Assembly (NCBI GenBank): GCA_964383495.1
Contig: CAYLHG010000002.1
Coordinates: forward strand, 62,001-126,000
Direction: 5' to 3'
Length of the DNA: 64,000 nt
Source of the DNA: CAWKDC01 sp964383495
GTDB taxonomy: Bacteria; Pseudomonadota; Gammaproteobacteria; JABCZS01
This document shows, piece after piece, positions 33,573 to 43,266 of the stretch. Numbering within the stretch: position 1 is the first letter of the stretch; every line of letters starts with the position of its first letter. A program made the position numbers and the translations under genes. The notes below the pieces were generated by a model that was not told the DNA's origin, did not search any database, and saw only the letters and a program-made list of their open reading frames with translations.

Positions 33573-34823
33573 ATGAAAAAATCAAGCATCTTTGCAGTTG
33601 TCACGGGTAATATTATCGAGTGGTATGATTTTTCGCTATATATTTTTCTTGCACCAGTGATTGCACATCATTTTTTTCCTGATCAAAATCACCTGAACGC
33701 AATGCTCTCCACTTTTTTAATTTTTGCACTCGGGTTTTTTATTCGCCCTCTAGGTTCAATCATTTTTGGGCATTTAGGTGATAGGCTGGGGCGTAGTCAA
33801 ACGCTCAAAATTTCAATTCTATTCATCTCATTACCCACCATCGCCATTAGTTTCTTGCCAACTTATGATATGTGGGGCATTTACGCAGGTCTAACCTTAG
33901 CGTTGTTACGTTTATTACAAGGCATATGCATCGGTGGTGAATTTGCCGGCAGCATGATTTATCTCACCGAAATGGCGCCGCCCGATAAACGCGCGTTCAT
34001 TAGCTCAATGGCGAATAACGGTTCTAATTTTGGCATTTTATGCGCAACATTAATATCTGCATTCATTTCTAGCATCATGTCGGAGAGCAGCTTTTTTGCT
34101 TATGGTTGGCGCATTCCGTTTATTATTGGCGGTGTGTTTGGGTTGATAGGCTTATGGCTTCGCCGTGATATTCAAGAAACACCCGTGTTTTACGCACTCG
34201 CAAAGCACGGTAGATTAGTGAGCGTGCCACTCTTACAAGTGTTAAAACATCACAAAATAGATATTTCACGTATTTTTTTATTACTTGTGATGTCTGCTGT
34301 GGGTAGCTATGTATTGCTTGAATTCATGAGCACTTATCTCAATCAATATTTTGGTTATTCCTTACGTTCTGCATTGCAAGTGCAATCCATTTATAATGCA
34401 CTCACTTTTCTTCTTGTAATGATTGCAGCTAAATATTCTGATCGTTATGGGCGTCGCCCAATGTTATTGATTTCAGCCATTGGGTATATTGTATTGAGTA
34501 TTCCTTGTTTTTATTTGTTAAAAATGACAGGTTTATCAATATTTTTATTACCGCTTGTCATTCTATATTGCATTGAGCAAGCCACAACGCCTGTCACCAT
34601 GGTCGAACTTCATGCGCCTGCTGCACGTTACACGGGCATTTCTATTGGATACAATCTCACTATGGCGTTAGTTGCTGGCACAGCGCCGATGTTTAACACA
34701 TGGTTGATCGCTGTGTTTGACGATCCATTAGTCATTGCGTATTATCTGGCTGGCGCTGCGCTGATTTCACTCATCGTCATAATATTTGGATTGCCTAAAG
34801 AATTTGGAACGAACTGCACTTAG
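33573..34823 (+). CDS. MFS transporter, metabolite:H+ symporter (ProP-like) family
   Basis: A 416-residue 12-TM transporter. The N-terminal block GNIIEWYDFSLYIFLAPVIA is diagnostic for the MHS branch of the MFS, which includes ProP, ShiA and KgtP. The loop 2-3 motif GHLGDRLGR and RLLQGICIGGEFAGSMIYLT are also present, and motif KYSDRYGRRP occurs in the second half. The substrate (osmolyte, organic acid or similar) cannot be told. AAAGGGG lies 6 bases upstream of the ATG. Its last 29 bases overlap the convergent toxin gene. Confidence 0.9.
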   Translation: MKKSSIFAVVTGNIIEWYDFSLYIFLAPVIAHHFFPDQNHLNAMLSTFLIFALGFFIRPLGSIIFGHLGDRLGRSQTLKISILFISLPTIAISFLPTYDMWGIYAGLTLALLRLLQGICIGGEFAGSMIYLTEMAPPDKRAFISSMANNGSNFGILCATLISAFISSIMSESSFFAYGWRIPFIIGGVFGLIGLWLRRDIQETPVFYALAKHGRLVSVPLLQVLKHHKIDISRIFLLLVMSAVGSYVLLEFMSTYLNQYFGYSLRSALQVQSIYNALTFLLVMIAAKYSDRYGRRPMLLISAIGYIVLSIPCFYLLKMTGLSIFLLPLVILYCIEQATTPVTMVELHAPAARYTGISIGYNLTMALVAGTAPMFNTWLIAVFDDPLVIAYYLAGAALISLIVIIFGLPKEFGTNCT

Positions 34824-35190
34824 GTAATTCTAAGTCCATTCCCATCACTTCACATACCGCTTCTTGCACCATGATCATTTTCGTATCGCTCAATTTCATC
34901 AGTGGACCTTGAGATAAACGCTGGTTATCAATTGCACGGATTTGATCAATCAACAAATCAGAATCTGTTTTTAATTCTGATTTTGCTTTCACCCGAATTC
35001 TCAAAGGGTACGCATCATCAACCAATTGCGTGGTCAGCGGAATAATCAATGTGCTGGGATGCCCAACATCTAGCAATATTTGATTTTGAATAATCAGCAC
35101 CGGGCGGGTTTTGCCTGGTTCAATGCCTTTATTTGGGTTAAGATTAGCGAGCCAAATTTCGCCTCTACTCAGCTTCTGGATCTTGCTCAA
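34795..35190 (-). CDS. MazF/PemK-family toxin
   Basis: A 131-residue toxin of a type II toxin-antitoxin pair; MazF/PemK proteins are sequence-specific mRNA endonucleases. The family start RGEIWLANLNPNKGIEPGKT followed by RPVLIIQN is typical. PSTLIIPLTTQL and the DLLIDQIRAIDNQRLSQ segment, containing the conserved Asp-Gln-Ile-Arg, complete the fold. It overlaps the antitoxin gene by 26 bases, so translation is coupled. It may start at a codon closer to RGEIW than the ATG at 35190. Confidence 0.93.
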   Translation of the reverse strand: MSKIQKLSRGEIWLANLNPNKGIEPGKTRPVLIIQNQILLDVGHPSTLIIPLTTQLVDDAYPLRIRVKAKSELKTDSDLLIDQIRAIDNQRLSQGPLMKLSDTKMIMVQEAVCEVMGMDLELPKCSSFQIL

Positions 35191-35398
35191 TTTCAGTGAA
35201 CTCCTGGTTTATTTTTATACTTTCATCTCTCACGAGATAACTTGCTCTTTTTAATTGTTGTGAGCGCGCAACCCGTTCAGTATGGGCGTTCATACGTTCA
35301 ATAGCCTCCCGAATATATTCTGTTTGAGATAAATGCAAAGATTGCGCTTTGGCCTGCATTTCCCCCAATAGTTTTTCGCTTAATCTCACTGATACCAT
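35165..35398 (-). CDS. ribbon-helix-helix antitoxin
   Basis: A 77-residue RHH protein (MVSVRLSEKLLGEMQAKAQS, then LSQTEYIREAIERM) with a charged, flexible C-terminal half that should bind the toxin. It precedes and overlaps the MazF/PemK gene. The promoter at 35431-35459 predicts transcription start near 35424, which rules out the longer frame beginning at 35425. The likely starts are GTG at 35404 or ATG at 35398 behind AAAGGGGG. Such antitoxins usually repress their own promoter. Confidence 0.88.
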   Translation of the reverse strand: MVSVRLSEKLLGEMQAKAQSLHLSQTEYIREAIERMNAHTERVARSQQLKRASYLVRDESIKINQEFTEIEQDPEAE

Positions 35399-35430
35399 GG
35401 CCACAGCGCCCCCTTTGTCATACATTTTGT

Positions 35431-35459
35431 ATTATAGTTTGAAATACAGGCGTTGGCAA
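35431..35459 (-). promoter_or_regulatory. promoter of the toxin-antitoxin pair
   Basis: Minus-strand TTGCCA (35459-35454) and TATAAT (35436-35431) are 17 bases apart. The perfect -10 and the correct spacing make this a confident promoter. Confidence 0.7.
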
Positions 35460-35584
35460 ATGCAACGAGCAAACGATGCCAAACGGGAATTAACATTATT
35501 TTTCAAAAGGTTAAATAACTCGTCTCATGTCGGCGTAAAGCTTCCCGCCACACAAGAACTACATCACTGTAATACACAACCCCA

Positions 35585-36796
35585 TCAACAAGGGTTAATT
35601 GAAGCTGCCTTAATAGTTAACTGCGGCACCGGCTCATCGGCTAACTGAATGTTGATAAAATTACCTACAGACGCTTCGAAATGAAAAGCAGTCCTATCAG
35701 GCGAGCTTGCAAATTTTGCAAGCATCGCATCTTGTTGGCTTGATAAACCAAATAACGGAATTGTTCTATTATCACCAAGAGCTGCAATAAAATTTGGAAT
35801 TGATAAATAAAGCTGCCGTTGCAACTCAAGAAAAACTATTAAAACTTCTTCTTCTGTTTTTCCCTGCATAATTTTTTCCTTAAGATTTTTTAAAACAGCA
35901 GGGAGGAAAGTGATAGCCTCAATACTGCACTCAGAAAATATTTTTGTCTCAAGCGCTGCAACAGATTTTATAAGCGTTGATTGGTTATAAATAAATTTTT
36001 GGTACTCAAAATTGTTATCCAGAGTAATAAAAGCAAGCATTTTCTCAAGCCTGCAAATGAATTCTTGCTCCATGGGATTAAAAGATTGCTTTAGATTTTC
36101 TCTTCCATCAAAAACACTATTAGCAAGATAATAATTAATTAAAACCCCGCCATCTAAGGCAGCAAGCAATGCATAAAACTTATCTTCAAAAGGACGATCA
36201 AAAGTTTCACTCGTTGACTCTCCTAATGCATAATTTTTCTCAATATTAAATCCACATGCATTCAAATACCAGAATGCATCCATTAATACTCGTGATCTCT
36301 GTAGAGTTCTTTGTGGCACTGAAGCAGCAGGCACTTCTCCTAATTGCAAATGCCTTAGATGTAAATAGAAAAATTTTGTTTTAATGGCTAATTTTGCACC
36401 ATCTGACAATACATTATAAATAGAAAATATTTCCGGTGCTTTTTCTAACATTCTAAAAAATGATGGAACCGCATCTTTAAGCGCTGCGTATCCTCTTTTT
36501 TGAAAAGCGTCTATGCTGGCAGGTGAATTTTTACATCCATCCAACAAAACCAATACAATTAATGCTTGCTTTTCATCGGGCGATAATTTTTCAACAACAG
36601 CTATTTTTTTCTCTAATAAAAAAGTTACTAGACAGTGCAATCTATGAATCGTTCTCTTCATTTCATATTCATTAAATGCCCACTCAAGCTGTTTCTTAAC
36701 ATCTGCAAAAGTAAGATTTCCTCTTACGTTCGCATCTATATTTTCAAATTTTCTAGCCAAGGAAGGATATAATGAAAGAACATCAGATAGTAGCAT
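35585..36796 (-). CDS. 403-residue orphan soluble protein
   Basis: No family recognised. The sequence is mostly alpha-helical without signal peptide or TM segment, rich in Phe, Leu and charged residues (for example ENIDANVRGNLTFADVKKQL and EYEMKRTIHRLHCLVTFLLE). The C-terminal 70 residues are more beta-like (HFEASVGNFINIQLADEPVP). The start at 36796 follows AGGAG by about ten bases and lies 33 bases after the nuoN stop, so it may be read from the nuo transcript. Nothing links it to complex I. A translocated effector of a host-associated bacterium is one possibility, unsupported by motif. Confidence 0.65.
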   Translation of the reverse strand: MLLSDVLSLYPSLARKFENIDANVRGNLTFADVKKQLEWAFNEYEMKRTIHRLHCLVTFLLEKKIAVVEKLSPDEKQALIVLVLLDGCKNSPASIDAFQKRGYAALKDAVPSFFRMLEKAPEIFSIYNVLSDGAKLAIKTKFFYLHLRHLQLGEVPAASVPQRTLQRSRVLMDAFWYLNACGFNIEKNYALGESTSETFDRPFEDKFYALLAALDGGVLINYYLANSVFDGRENLKQSFNPMEQEFICRLEKMLAFITLDNNFEYQKFIYNQSTLIKSVAALETKIFSECSIEAITFLPAVLKNLKEKIMQGKTEEEVLIVFLELQRQLYLSIPNFIAALGDNRTIPLFGLSSQQDAMLAKFASSPDRTAFHFEASVGNFINIQLADEPVPQLTIKAASINPC

Positions 36797-36829
36797 AATA
36801 ATGTACTCCTATGAAAACCTGAAAGAATG

Positions 36830-38239
36830 TTACATCACCGCCATGCATAACCCCATTAGCAATCCCGGCGTAATACCCAACAACCAAGTTGCCAAGGCAT
36901 TCAAACTCAATAATACACCCGCTGCTTTAGGAACGGCAAAACTTGGTTCAGAAGCTTCATCAAAATACATCACTTTCACAATTCTCAAATAATAAAATAC
37001 ACCAACGACAGACATTAATAAACCTAAAATCGCTATCACTAAAGCACCTTGATTTACTAACGCCATTAATACGGATAATTTTGCATAAAACCCAATCGTA
37101 GGCGGAACACCTGCTAATGAGAAAAATACTAATAACATCAAAAAAGCTACCCAAGGGTTGCGTTTACTTAACCCTTTTAAATCATCGATGTTTTGAATAT
37201 CAGCACCTACATGCGATAACACAACCAATACCCCAAACGCTGCAGCAGTCATCAACACATAGGCAAAAATGTAATACAACGCTTCTGGAAATGCATTGGC
37301 ATACACTGCAAGGAAAATAAACCCAACATGTGAAATGGCGGAATAGCCCAGTAATCGCTTAATGTCTTTTTGCACTAATGCTACTATATTTCCTACTATC
37401 AACGACAATATCGCCATAACCAACATAAACCCTTGCCACTCAAATGCAAACTGCCCAAATAAATCAGACAATAATCGCACTAACATGCCAAAGGCTGCAA
37501 TTTCAGGCGCGGAAGCAATGAATAAGACAACAGGTTGCGCAGAACCTTGATATACATCTGGCAACCACGCATGAAAGGGTACTGCACCAAATTTAAATGC
37601 AATACCTACAACCATAAACACCAAACCTATCGACAACAATGTATGCGGCGATGTGGATACTTGATTGGTCACAGTCGTTAAATCTAGTGTTCCCGTGCTT
37701 CCATACACTAACGACATACCAAACAATAACATGCCTGAAGCCAATGCACCCATGACAAAATATTTCATCGCGGCTTCTACACCCACGTCACGCGAAGGCA
37801 CAATCGCTACCATTGCGTATAAAGGCAATGATAATAATTCTAAACCTAAATATAACGAAAGCATGGTGCCTGATGAAATCAATACGCACATGCCCATTAC
37901 AGAAAATAAACCTAATAAATAATATTCAGAAGCACGACGACTATCATGATTAAAATAACTTTTTGAATATGCAAATACTAATACGACTGTTAAAAACACA
38001 GCCATTTTTGAAAGCGCTGAAAAAGAGGACAGTATCACGTGCCCGCTCATGATAGGTCCACTTAATTGCCATGTTTGAATAGCAGCCCAGAAAGCAGCTA
38101 ATAACCCTGCTTGAGCTAATACATACGTCACACGAGCTTCATAAGCTTTTCCACAAAATAAATGTGCAAACATCACTACGCACGATGTGATCAATAAAAT
38201 AATTTCAGGAGCAATGCCGAACCACTCATGCATGTTCAT
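36830..38239 (-). CDS. nuoN: NADH-quinone oxidoreductase subunit N
   Basis: A 469-residue antiporter-like membrane subunit of complex I, involved in proton pumping at the inner membrane; family members have 14 helices. The conserved helix blocks are clear: LGLELLSLPLYAMVAIVPSR with the key Glu, AMKYFVMGALASGMLLFGMS, VPFHAWLPDVYQGSAQPVVL and IKRLLGYSAISHVGFIFLAV. It is the last subunit gene of the operon, two bases from nuoM. Confidence 0.97.
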   Translation of the reverse strand: MNMHEWFGIAPEIILLITSCVVMFAHLFCGKAYEARVTYVLAQAGLLAAFWAAIQTWQLSGPIMSGHVILSSFSALSKMAVFLTVVLVFAYSKSYFNHDSRRASEYYLLGLFSVMGMCVLISSGTMLSLYLGLELLSLPLYAMVAIVPSRDVGVEAAMKYFVMGALASGMLLFGMSLVYGSTGTLDLTTVTNQVSTSPHTLLSIGLVFMVVGIAFKFGAVPFHAWLPDVYQGSAQPVVLFIASAPEIAAFGMLVRLLSDLFGQFAFEWQGFMLVMAILSLIVGNIVALVQKDIKRLLGYSAISHVGFIFLAVYANAFPEALYYIFAYVLMTAAAFGVLVVLSHVGADIQNIDDLKGLSKRNPWVAFLMLLVFFSLAGVPPTIGFYAKLSVLMALVNQGALVIAILGLLMSVVGVFYYLRIVKVMYFDEASEPSFAVPKAAGVLLSLNALATWLLGITPGLLMGLCMAVM

Positions 38240-38240
38240 T

Positions 38241-39770
38241 CTAAAAGCCTCCTGTGGGCACGAGCCCTAACGACAATGTATGTGCCAATTGTTTGATCGA
38301 AGCATGCATCATGTGCAATAAAGGCTCCGGCCATATGCCCAAAAGAATCACGCCTATGGCTAACACACTTAAATAAAACATTTCACGCGAGCAAATATCT
38401 TTCAATGCGGCCACGTTTTGATTTGCTACTTCTCCATAAAATACGCGGCGTATCATCCATAATGTATACGCAGGAGATAATAACAATGTGAGCCCTGCCA
38501 GCAATGCTACGATAAAGCTTAATTTGAAGCTGGCTAATATCACAAAAAATTCACCCACAAAACCAGAGGTACCAGGAAGCCCCACATTAGCCATGGCAAA
38601 CACTACCGCAAATGCAGTGAATACTGGCATCACATTCGCGACACCGCCGTAATCTTTGATTTCACGGCTGTGTAAACGATCATATAAGACCCCTACACAT
38701 AAAAAAAGTGCGCTTGAAATTAAACCGTGCGAAACCATTTGCACCATCGCACCTTCTAACCCCATACGCGCTTGCATCATATCGCCCGAAACAATTAAAG
38801 GCGCTGCCATGAAAATACCTAACGTTGCAAACCCCATGTGTGCAATAGAAGAGTAAGCAATTAGTTTTTTCATATCACGCTGCACGATTGCTATAAATCC
38901 AATATAAACAACAGCGATCAGCGACAAAATAATCATGGGTTGCGCTAATGTTAAACTTGCCTCAGGTGTGATCGGCAAAGCAAACCGAAGAAACCCGTAT
39001 CCGCCTAATTTCAACATGATGGCTGCCAAAATCACGGAACCGCCCGTAGGTGCTTCCACATGAGCATCTGGCAACCAAGTGTGTATTGGGAACATAGGCA
39101 CTTTCACTGCAAATGCAACTAAAAATGCTAAAAACACCCAAAACTGAGCTTGATCAGATAGATTCAATGCATAAAAATCCATGATAGTAAAACTGCCGCC
39201 AGCTTGATTGTATAAAAAGATCAATGCGACCAGCATAAAAATAGAACCTAAAAAGGTATACAAAAAGAATTTAATCGTTGCATACACGCGCCGTGGGCCA
39301 CCCCAAATCCCAATGATTAAAAACATCGGAATTAACAAAGCCTCCCAGAAAATATAAAATAACATTGCATCTGTGGCTAAAAAAGCACCTGTCATTAGAC
39401 CTTGTAATATCAAAAACGCGCTGTAATATTGCGCCACGCGTGTTTCTATTACGCGCCATCCTGCTAGTACAACAATGACTGTACACAATGCAGATAAAAT
39501 CACTAAAGGTAATGCGATACCATCTACCCCCAACGCGTATACAATTTTAAAAGATTTTACCCAAGGTACAATTTCTTGTAATTGTAATGCTGCACTGCTT
39601 GAATCAAATAAGCAGCCAATCACACCGGTGATCCCTAGCGTCACAAGGCTAATCGCTAATGCAAGAGATTTGATCAGCTGAGGCGATTTATCACGCGACA
39701 ACGCTAATAATAGTAGCCCCCCAATAATGGGGAACCAGATAGACAAACTTAACCATGGCCACAAAAACAT
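38241..39770 (-). CDS. nuoM: NADH-quinone oxidoreductase subunit M
   Basis: A 509-residue antiporter-like subunit. Diagnostic segments are YALGVDGIALPLVILSALCT, FYIFWEALLIPMFLIIGIWG with the proton-path Glu, FPIHTWLPDAHVEAPTGGSV, and MKKLIAYSSIAHMGFATLGI. It lies between nuoL and nuoN in the standard order, 11 bases after nuoL. Length equals that of E. coli NuoM (509). Confidence 0.97.
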   Translation of the reverse strand: MFLWPWLSLSIWFPIIGGLLLLALSRDKSPQLIKSLALAISLVTLGITGVIGCLFDSSSAALQLQEIVPWVKSFKIVYALGVDGIALPLVILSALCTVIVVLAGWRVIETRVAQYYSAFLILQGLMTGAFLATDAMLFYIFWEALLIPMFLIIGIWGGPRRVYATIKFFLYTFLGSIFMLVALIFLYNQAGGSFTIMDFYALNLSDQAQFWVFLAFLVAFAVKVPMFPIHTWLPDAHVEAPTGGSVILAAIMLKLGGYGFLRFALPITPEASLTLAQPMIILSLIAVVYIGFIAIVQRDMKKLIAYSSIAHMGFATLGIFMAAPLIVSGDMMQARMGLEGAMVQMVSHGLISSALFLCVGVLYDRLHSREIKDYGGVANVMPVFTAFAVVFAMANVGLPGTSGFVGEFFVILASFKLSFIVALLAGLTLLLSPAYTLWMIRRVFYGEVANQNVAALKDICSREMFYLSVLAIGVILLGIWPEPLLHMMHASIKQLAHTLSLGLVPTGGF

Positions 39771-39781
39771 ATATTACACCC

Positions 39782-41746
39782 TTAATGTGCATAGAAAAAA
39801 CTATAAGACATCCATGTGATCAACACAACCACGCCCACCAATAAAATAAATGCGTATTGGTTCAATAAACCCGACTGCAAATACCGTAATCGGCTTCCCA
39901 TACGCATGATCATGTGTGCAGATCCATTCACACAAGTATCATCAATGCATTTTACGTCACCATATTGCCAAAATACATTTCCTAATTTAAGTGATCCCTT
40001 TGCAAAAAACCAATCGTTAAATGCATCAAACCCATATTTATTATTCAAAATAGAATAAATGAGTGAAAAGCGATGCGAAAACCACCTCGGCACATTTGAA
40101 AATTTCTCATACAATAAATATGCTGTTACCGCGCCTGAAATGGCTATCCAGAAAGACATCGCCATCGGTGCATGTAATGCAAAAGCAATTGCTCCATTAA
40201 AATGATGCGCTAGCTCTTCTAATACATTGTGAGTAACAAAAATGCTGTTTGATAATAATCCTGTATTTGAAAATAATATATTTTGAGCGAGTAACCCGCC
40301 AATCAATACGGATGGGATAGCCAATAATATTAATGGTATGGTGACAACGTTAGGCGATTCATGCACATGGGAAGCTGTGTGATGATCCATACGTGGCTTT
40401 GTATGAAATACCAAAAATAATAAACGGAAAGAATACATAGCTGTTACAAACACACCTAATAAAACAGCCCATTTCGCATAAGTTGCTCCTGGCATATTCG
40501 CCATGGAAACTGCTTCAATGATCACATCTTTTGAATAAAAGCCCGAAAATGGTGGTAAACCTGCTAGCGCTAAAGAACCGAGTAACATTGTGACATAAGT
40601 AATCGGCATCTTACGCCATAATCCACCCATTTTGCGAATGTCTTGCTCATGATGCATCCCCATAATCACAGAGCCTGCGCCTAAAAACAATAACGCCTTA
40701 AAAAAAGCATGCGTCATTAAGTGAAAAATCCCCGCTGCATAAGCGGATACACCCAACGCTACCACCATATAGCCTAATTGCGATAAAGTGGAATAAGCAA
40801 TGATTCGCTTAATATCATTCTGCACAATGCCCAAAAATCCCATGAACAATGCTGTTGTCGCACCAATCACTAAAATAAAACTGCGCGCCACTTCACTTAA
40901 TTCAAATAAAGGTGATAAACGCGATACCATGAAAATACCAGCGGTCACCATGGTTGCTGCGTGAATCAATGCAGAAATAGGTGTGGGACCTTCCATAGAA
41001 TCAGGCAACCATACGTGCAATGGCACTTGCGCTGATTTACCCATTGCACCAATGAATAATAAAATACAGATTGCTGTAATGAAACTTACACTGAAAGAGC
41101 CTATTTGCAGTACTTTCCCATCTAGCAATGCCACATTGGCAAATACATCTGCATAATTTAAACTGCCAAATATTGAAAATATACCTGCGATACCTAACAG
41201 AAATCCTAAATCACCCACACGATTCACCAAAAAGGCTTTCATGTTAGCGTACACTGCTGTCGGGCGTTTAAACCAAAACCCAATCAATAAATAGGAAACT
41301 AAGCCAACCGCTTCCCATCCAAAAAATAATTGTAAAAAATTATCAGACATCACCAACATCAACATTGAAAATGTAAATAATGCAATGTAGCAAAAGAAAC
41401 GTTGATAACCAGGATCATCGTGCATATAACCTATTGTATAAATGTGAACCATTAAGGAAACGAATGTCACCACGTTCATCATTAACAAACTCAATCCGTC
41501 AATTTGAAATCCAATATGCAATGGAATATTGGACATCTGCCCCCATTCGTATAATATGAATAAACTAGGCTCTGGCGCTTTCAAATAAGTTAACAAAGCC
41601 GCCATGCTGCAAACAAACGATAAACCTACGCCTAAAATGGTAACCCAATGTGCTGTGGCGTGCCCAATTTTACGTACGAAAAGCCCTGTGACAAGCGCAC
41701 CCATTAATGGAAATAGTACGACGCCAAGACAAAATAGTTTCAACAT
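39782..41746 (-). CDS. nuoL: NADH-quinone oxidoreductase subunit L
   Basis: A 654-residue distal antiporter-like subunit of the membrane arm. The start with GFQIDGLSLLMMNVVTFVSL, the FFGWEAVGLVSYLLIGFWFK block, VPLHVWLPDSMEGPTPISAL and IKRIIAYSTLSQLGYMVVAL are intact. The C-terminus contains the long amphipathic lateral-helix region and a final anchor (YAFILLVGVVVLITWMSYSF). E. coli NuoL is 613 residues. It starts 5 bases after nuoK. Confidence 0.97.
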   Translation of the reverse strand: MLKLFCLGVVLFPLMGALVTGLFVRKIGHATAHWVTILGVGLSFVCSMAALLTYLKAPEPSLFILYEWGQMSNIPLHIGFQIDGLSLLMMNVVTFVSLMVHIYTIGYMHDDPGYQRFFCYIALFTFSMLMLVMSDNFLQLFFGWEAVGLVSYLLIGFWFKRPTAVYANMKAFLVNRVGDLGFLLGIAGIFSIFGSLNYADVFANVALLDGKVLQIGSFSVSFITAICILLFIGAMGKSAQVPLHVWLPDSMEGPTPISALIHAATMVTAGIFMVSRLSPLFELSEVARSFILVIGATTALFMGFLGIVQNDIKRIIAYSTLSQLGYMVVALGVSAYAAGIFHLMTHAFFKALLFLGAGSVIMGMHHEQDIRKMGGLWRKMPITYVTMLLGSLALAGLPPFSGFYSKDVIIEAVSMANMPGATYAKWAVLLGVFVTAMYSFRLLFLVFHTKPRMDHHTASHVHESPNVVTIPLILLAIPSVLIGGLLAQNILFSNTGLLSNSIFVTHNVLEELAHHFNGAIAFALHAPMAMSFWIAISGAVTAYLLYEKFSNVPRWFSHRFSLIYSILNNKYGFDAFNDWFFAKGSLKLGNVFWQYGDVKCIDDTCVNGSAHMIMRMGSRLRYLQSGLLNQYAFILLVGVVVLITWMSYSFFYAH

Positions 41747-41751
41747 CTCTT

Positions 41752-42060
41752 CTACCCCTTTAACTTATTCAAGGCTTCCACATCAATAGTGCTTCTTTCT
41801 CTAAAAAGCACTACTAGAATAGCCAACCCGATAGCTGCTTCTGCAGCTGCAACAGTCAGAATAAAAAAGACAAACACTTCACCCGTTGGTTGGTTCATGA
41901 AGCGTGAAAAAGCTACAAAATTAGTATTCACAGCAAGCAACATCAATTCAATACACATCAATAAGTTAATAATATTTTTACGATTGATAGCAATCCCAAA
42001 CGCAGCGATACCAAACACAAGGCTGGAAACTATTAAATAGTCATAAATACTCAGCATCAT
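41752..42060 (-). CDS. nuoK: NADH-quinone oxidoreductase subunit K
   Basis: A 102-residue three-helix membrane subunit (Nqo11/ND4L). The first and second helices carry the conserved Glu residues (NLLMCIELMLLAVNTNFVAF and AAAEAAIGLAILVVLFRERS) of the proton path. It overlaps nuoJ by four bases (ATGA). E. coli NuoK is 100 residues. Confidence 0.97.
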   Translation of the reverse strand: MMLSIYDYLIVSSLVFGIAAFGIAINRKNIINLLMCIELMLLAVNTNFVAFSRFMNQPTGEVFVFFILTVAAAEAAIGLAILVVLFRERSTIDVEALNKLKG

Positions 42061-42686
42061 TTCACCTCATTTATGGCTGAATCAGGCGTTATGTTTTTCA
42101 AGACGGTTAATCGATCAGCTTTTCTTACTGCAACTTGTGCGCCGATATCTTGAATGCGACGATGCCGTGGACCACGAGCAGCCAAACCAATCGCAGCAAT
42201 GATGGCAACCGTTAATAAAACACCTGCGATTTCGAAAGGATATAAATATTCAGTGTATAAAGCTACACCCAGCGCTTTGATATTACTGTAACCCACTGGC
42301 ATGATGGGTAATACTTTCAACGTGCTCATGATCATATCTTTACCCAATAACCAAATAATTTGGCCTATTAAACACACGGCCAATAAAATGCCTAAGGGTA
42401 AATAACGTGCAAAACCTTCTGTGATAGGCGTCATATTCATGTTGAGCATCATCACCACAAACAAGAACAACACCATTACCGCGCCTACATAAACCAAAAT
42501 GAGTGTGAGGGCTAAGAATTCAGATTGTAATAACATCCACAACCCTGCCATGGCTGTGAAAGTTAATACTAACGATAACACTGCACGAACAGGGTTACGA
42601 GAAAATACAACCATTCCTGCGCCAAATAGAGTGACCGCTGAGAAAGCGTAAAAAATGAGTTTGAGAAAATCTATTTTAATATCCAT
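42057..42686 (-). CDS. nuoJ: NADH-quinone oxidoreductase subunit J
   Basis: A 209-residue five-helix subunit (Nqo10/ND6). The family signature is GMVVFSRNPVRAVLSLVLTF, then LTLILVYVGAVMVLFLFVVM with the conserved Tyr-Val-Gly-Ala pi-bulge region and the helix end MLNMN. The C-terminal tail of about 40 residues is polar. The gene is separated from nuoI by 84 bases that contain a perfect hairpin, the only sizeable gap in the operon. Confidence 0.96.
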   Translation of the reverse strand: MDIKIDFLKLIFYAFSAVTLFGAGMVVFSRNPVRAVLSLVLTFTAMAGLWMLLQSEFLALTLILVYVGAVMVLFLFVVMMLNMNMTPITEGFARYLPLGILLAVCLIGQIIWLLGKDMIMSTLKVLPIMPVGYSNIKALGVALYTEYLYPFEIAGVLLTVAIIAAIGLAARGPRHRRIQDIGAQVAVRKADRLTVLKNITPDSAINEVK

Positions 42687-42720
42687 CTATTACCCTCGCC
42701 GAAAACCCCCGACTTGCACA

Positions 42721-42748
42721 GAGTTTATCCCCGCAAAAGCGGGGACTC
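42721..42748. repeat. GC-rich hairpin inside the nuo operon
   Basis: Between nuoI and nuoJ, TCCCCGC-AAAA-GCGGGGA forms a perfect 7-base stem with a 4-base loop (42728-42745). A short outer match GAGT/ACTC flanks it. No U-run follows on the minus strand. It could be an mRNA processing or stabilising hairpin that changes expression between upstream and downstream subunits. Confidence 0.65.
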
Positions 42749-42770
42749 TTGCCTGCCCCTTTACCAAATG

Positions 42771-43259
42771 CTAACGATACGGCGCATCCTCTGCCCTATC
42801 CGCCGCCAATTGCGCTTCATACTTATCTCCAATCACCAATAATTGCGGCTTGGTGATGATTGATTCACTGCGATTTTCAAATGCATATTCCATAATATTG
42901 GTTTCAACAATTGAATCCACAGGGCAAGATTCTTCACAAAATCCACAATAAATGCATTTGAATAAATCAATGTCATAACGCGTGGTGCGGCGTGTTCCAT
43001 CTGCACGCGGCGCTGATTCAATAGTAATTGCCAAGGCAGGACAAACTGCTTCACATAATTTACATGCAATGCAACGCTCTTCGCCATTTGGATAACGACG
43101 CAATGCATGCAACCCACGAAAACGTACAGAGCGTGGTGTTTTTTGCTCAGGGTACATCAACGTAACTTTACGGCTGAATAAATGCCGACCCGTCACTCCC
43201 AAACCCTGCAACAGTTCCCACAGTAAAAATGTTTTGAAAAAATGCTTTAGTTTACCCAT
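42771..43259 (-). CDS. nuoI: NADH-quinone oxidoreductase subunit I
   Basis: A 162-residue 8Fe ferredoxin-like subunit that carries clusters N6a and N6b. The two motifs are CIACKLCEAVCP (Cys63, 66, 69, 73) and CIYCGFCEESCP (Cys102, 105, 108, 112). The start at 43259 follows GAGGAAAGT and lies 7 bases after the nuoH stop; an upstream ATG at 43274 lies inside nuoH. Confidence 0.97.
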   Translation of the reverse strand: MGKLKHFFKTFLLWELLQGLGVTGRHLFSRKVTLMYPEQKTPRSVRFRGLHALRRYPNGEERCIACKLCEAVCPALAITIESAPRADGTRRTTRYDIDLFKCIYCGFCEESCPVDSIVETNIMEYAFENRSESIITKPQLLVIGDKYEAQLAADRAEDAPYR

Positions 43260-43266
43260 ACTTTCC

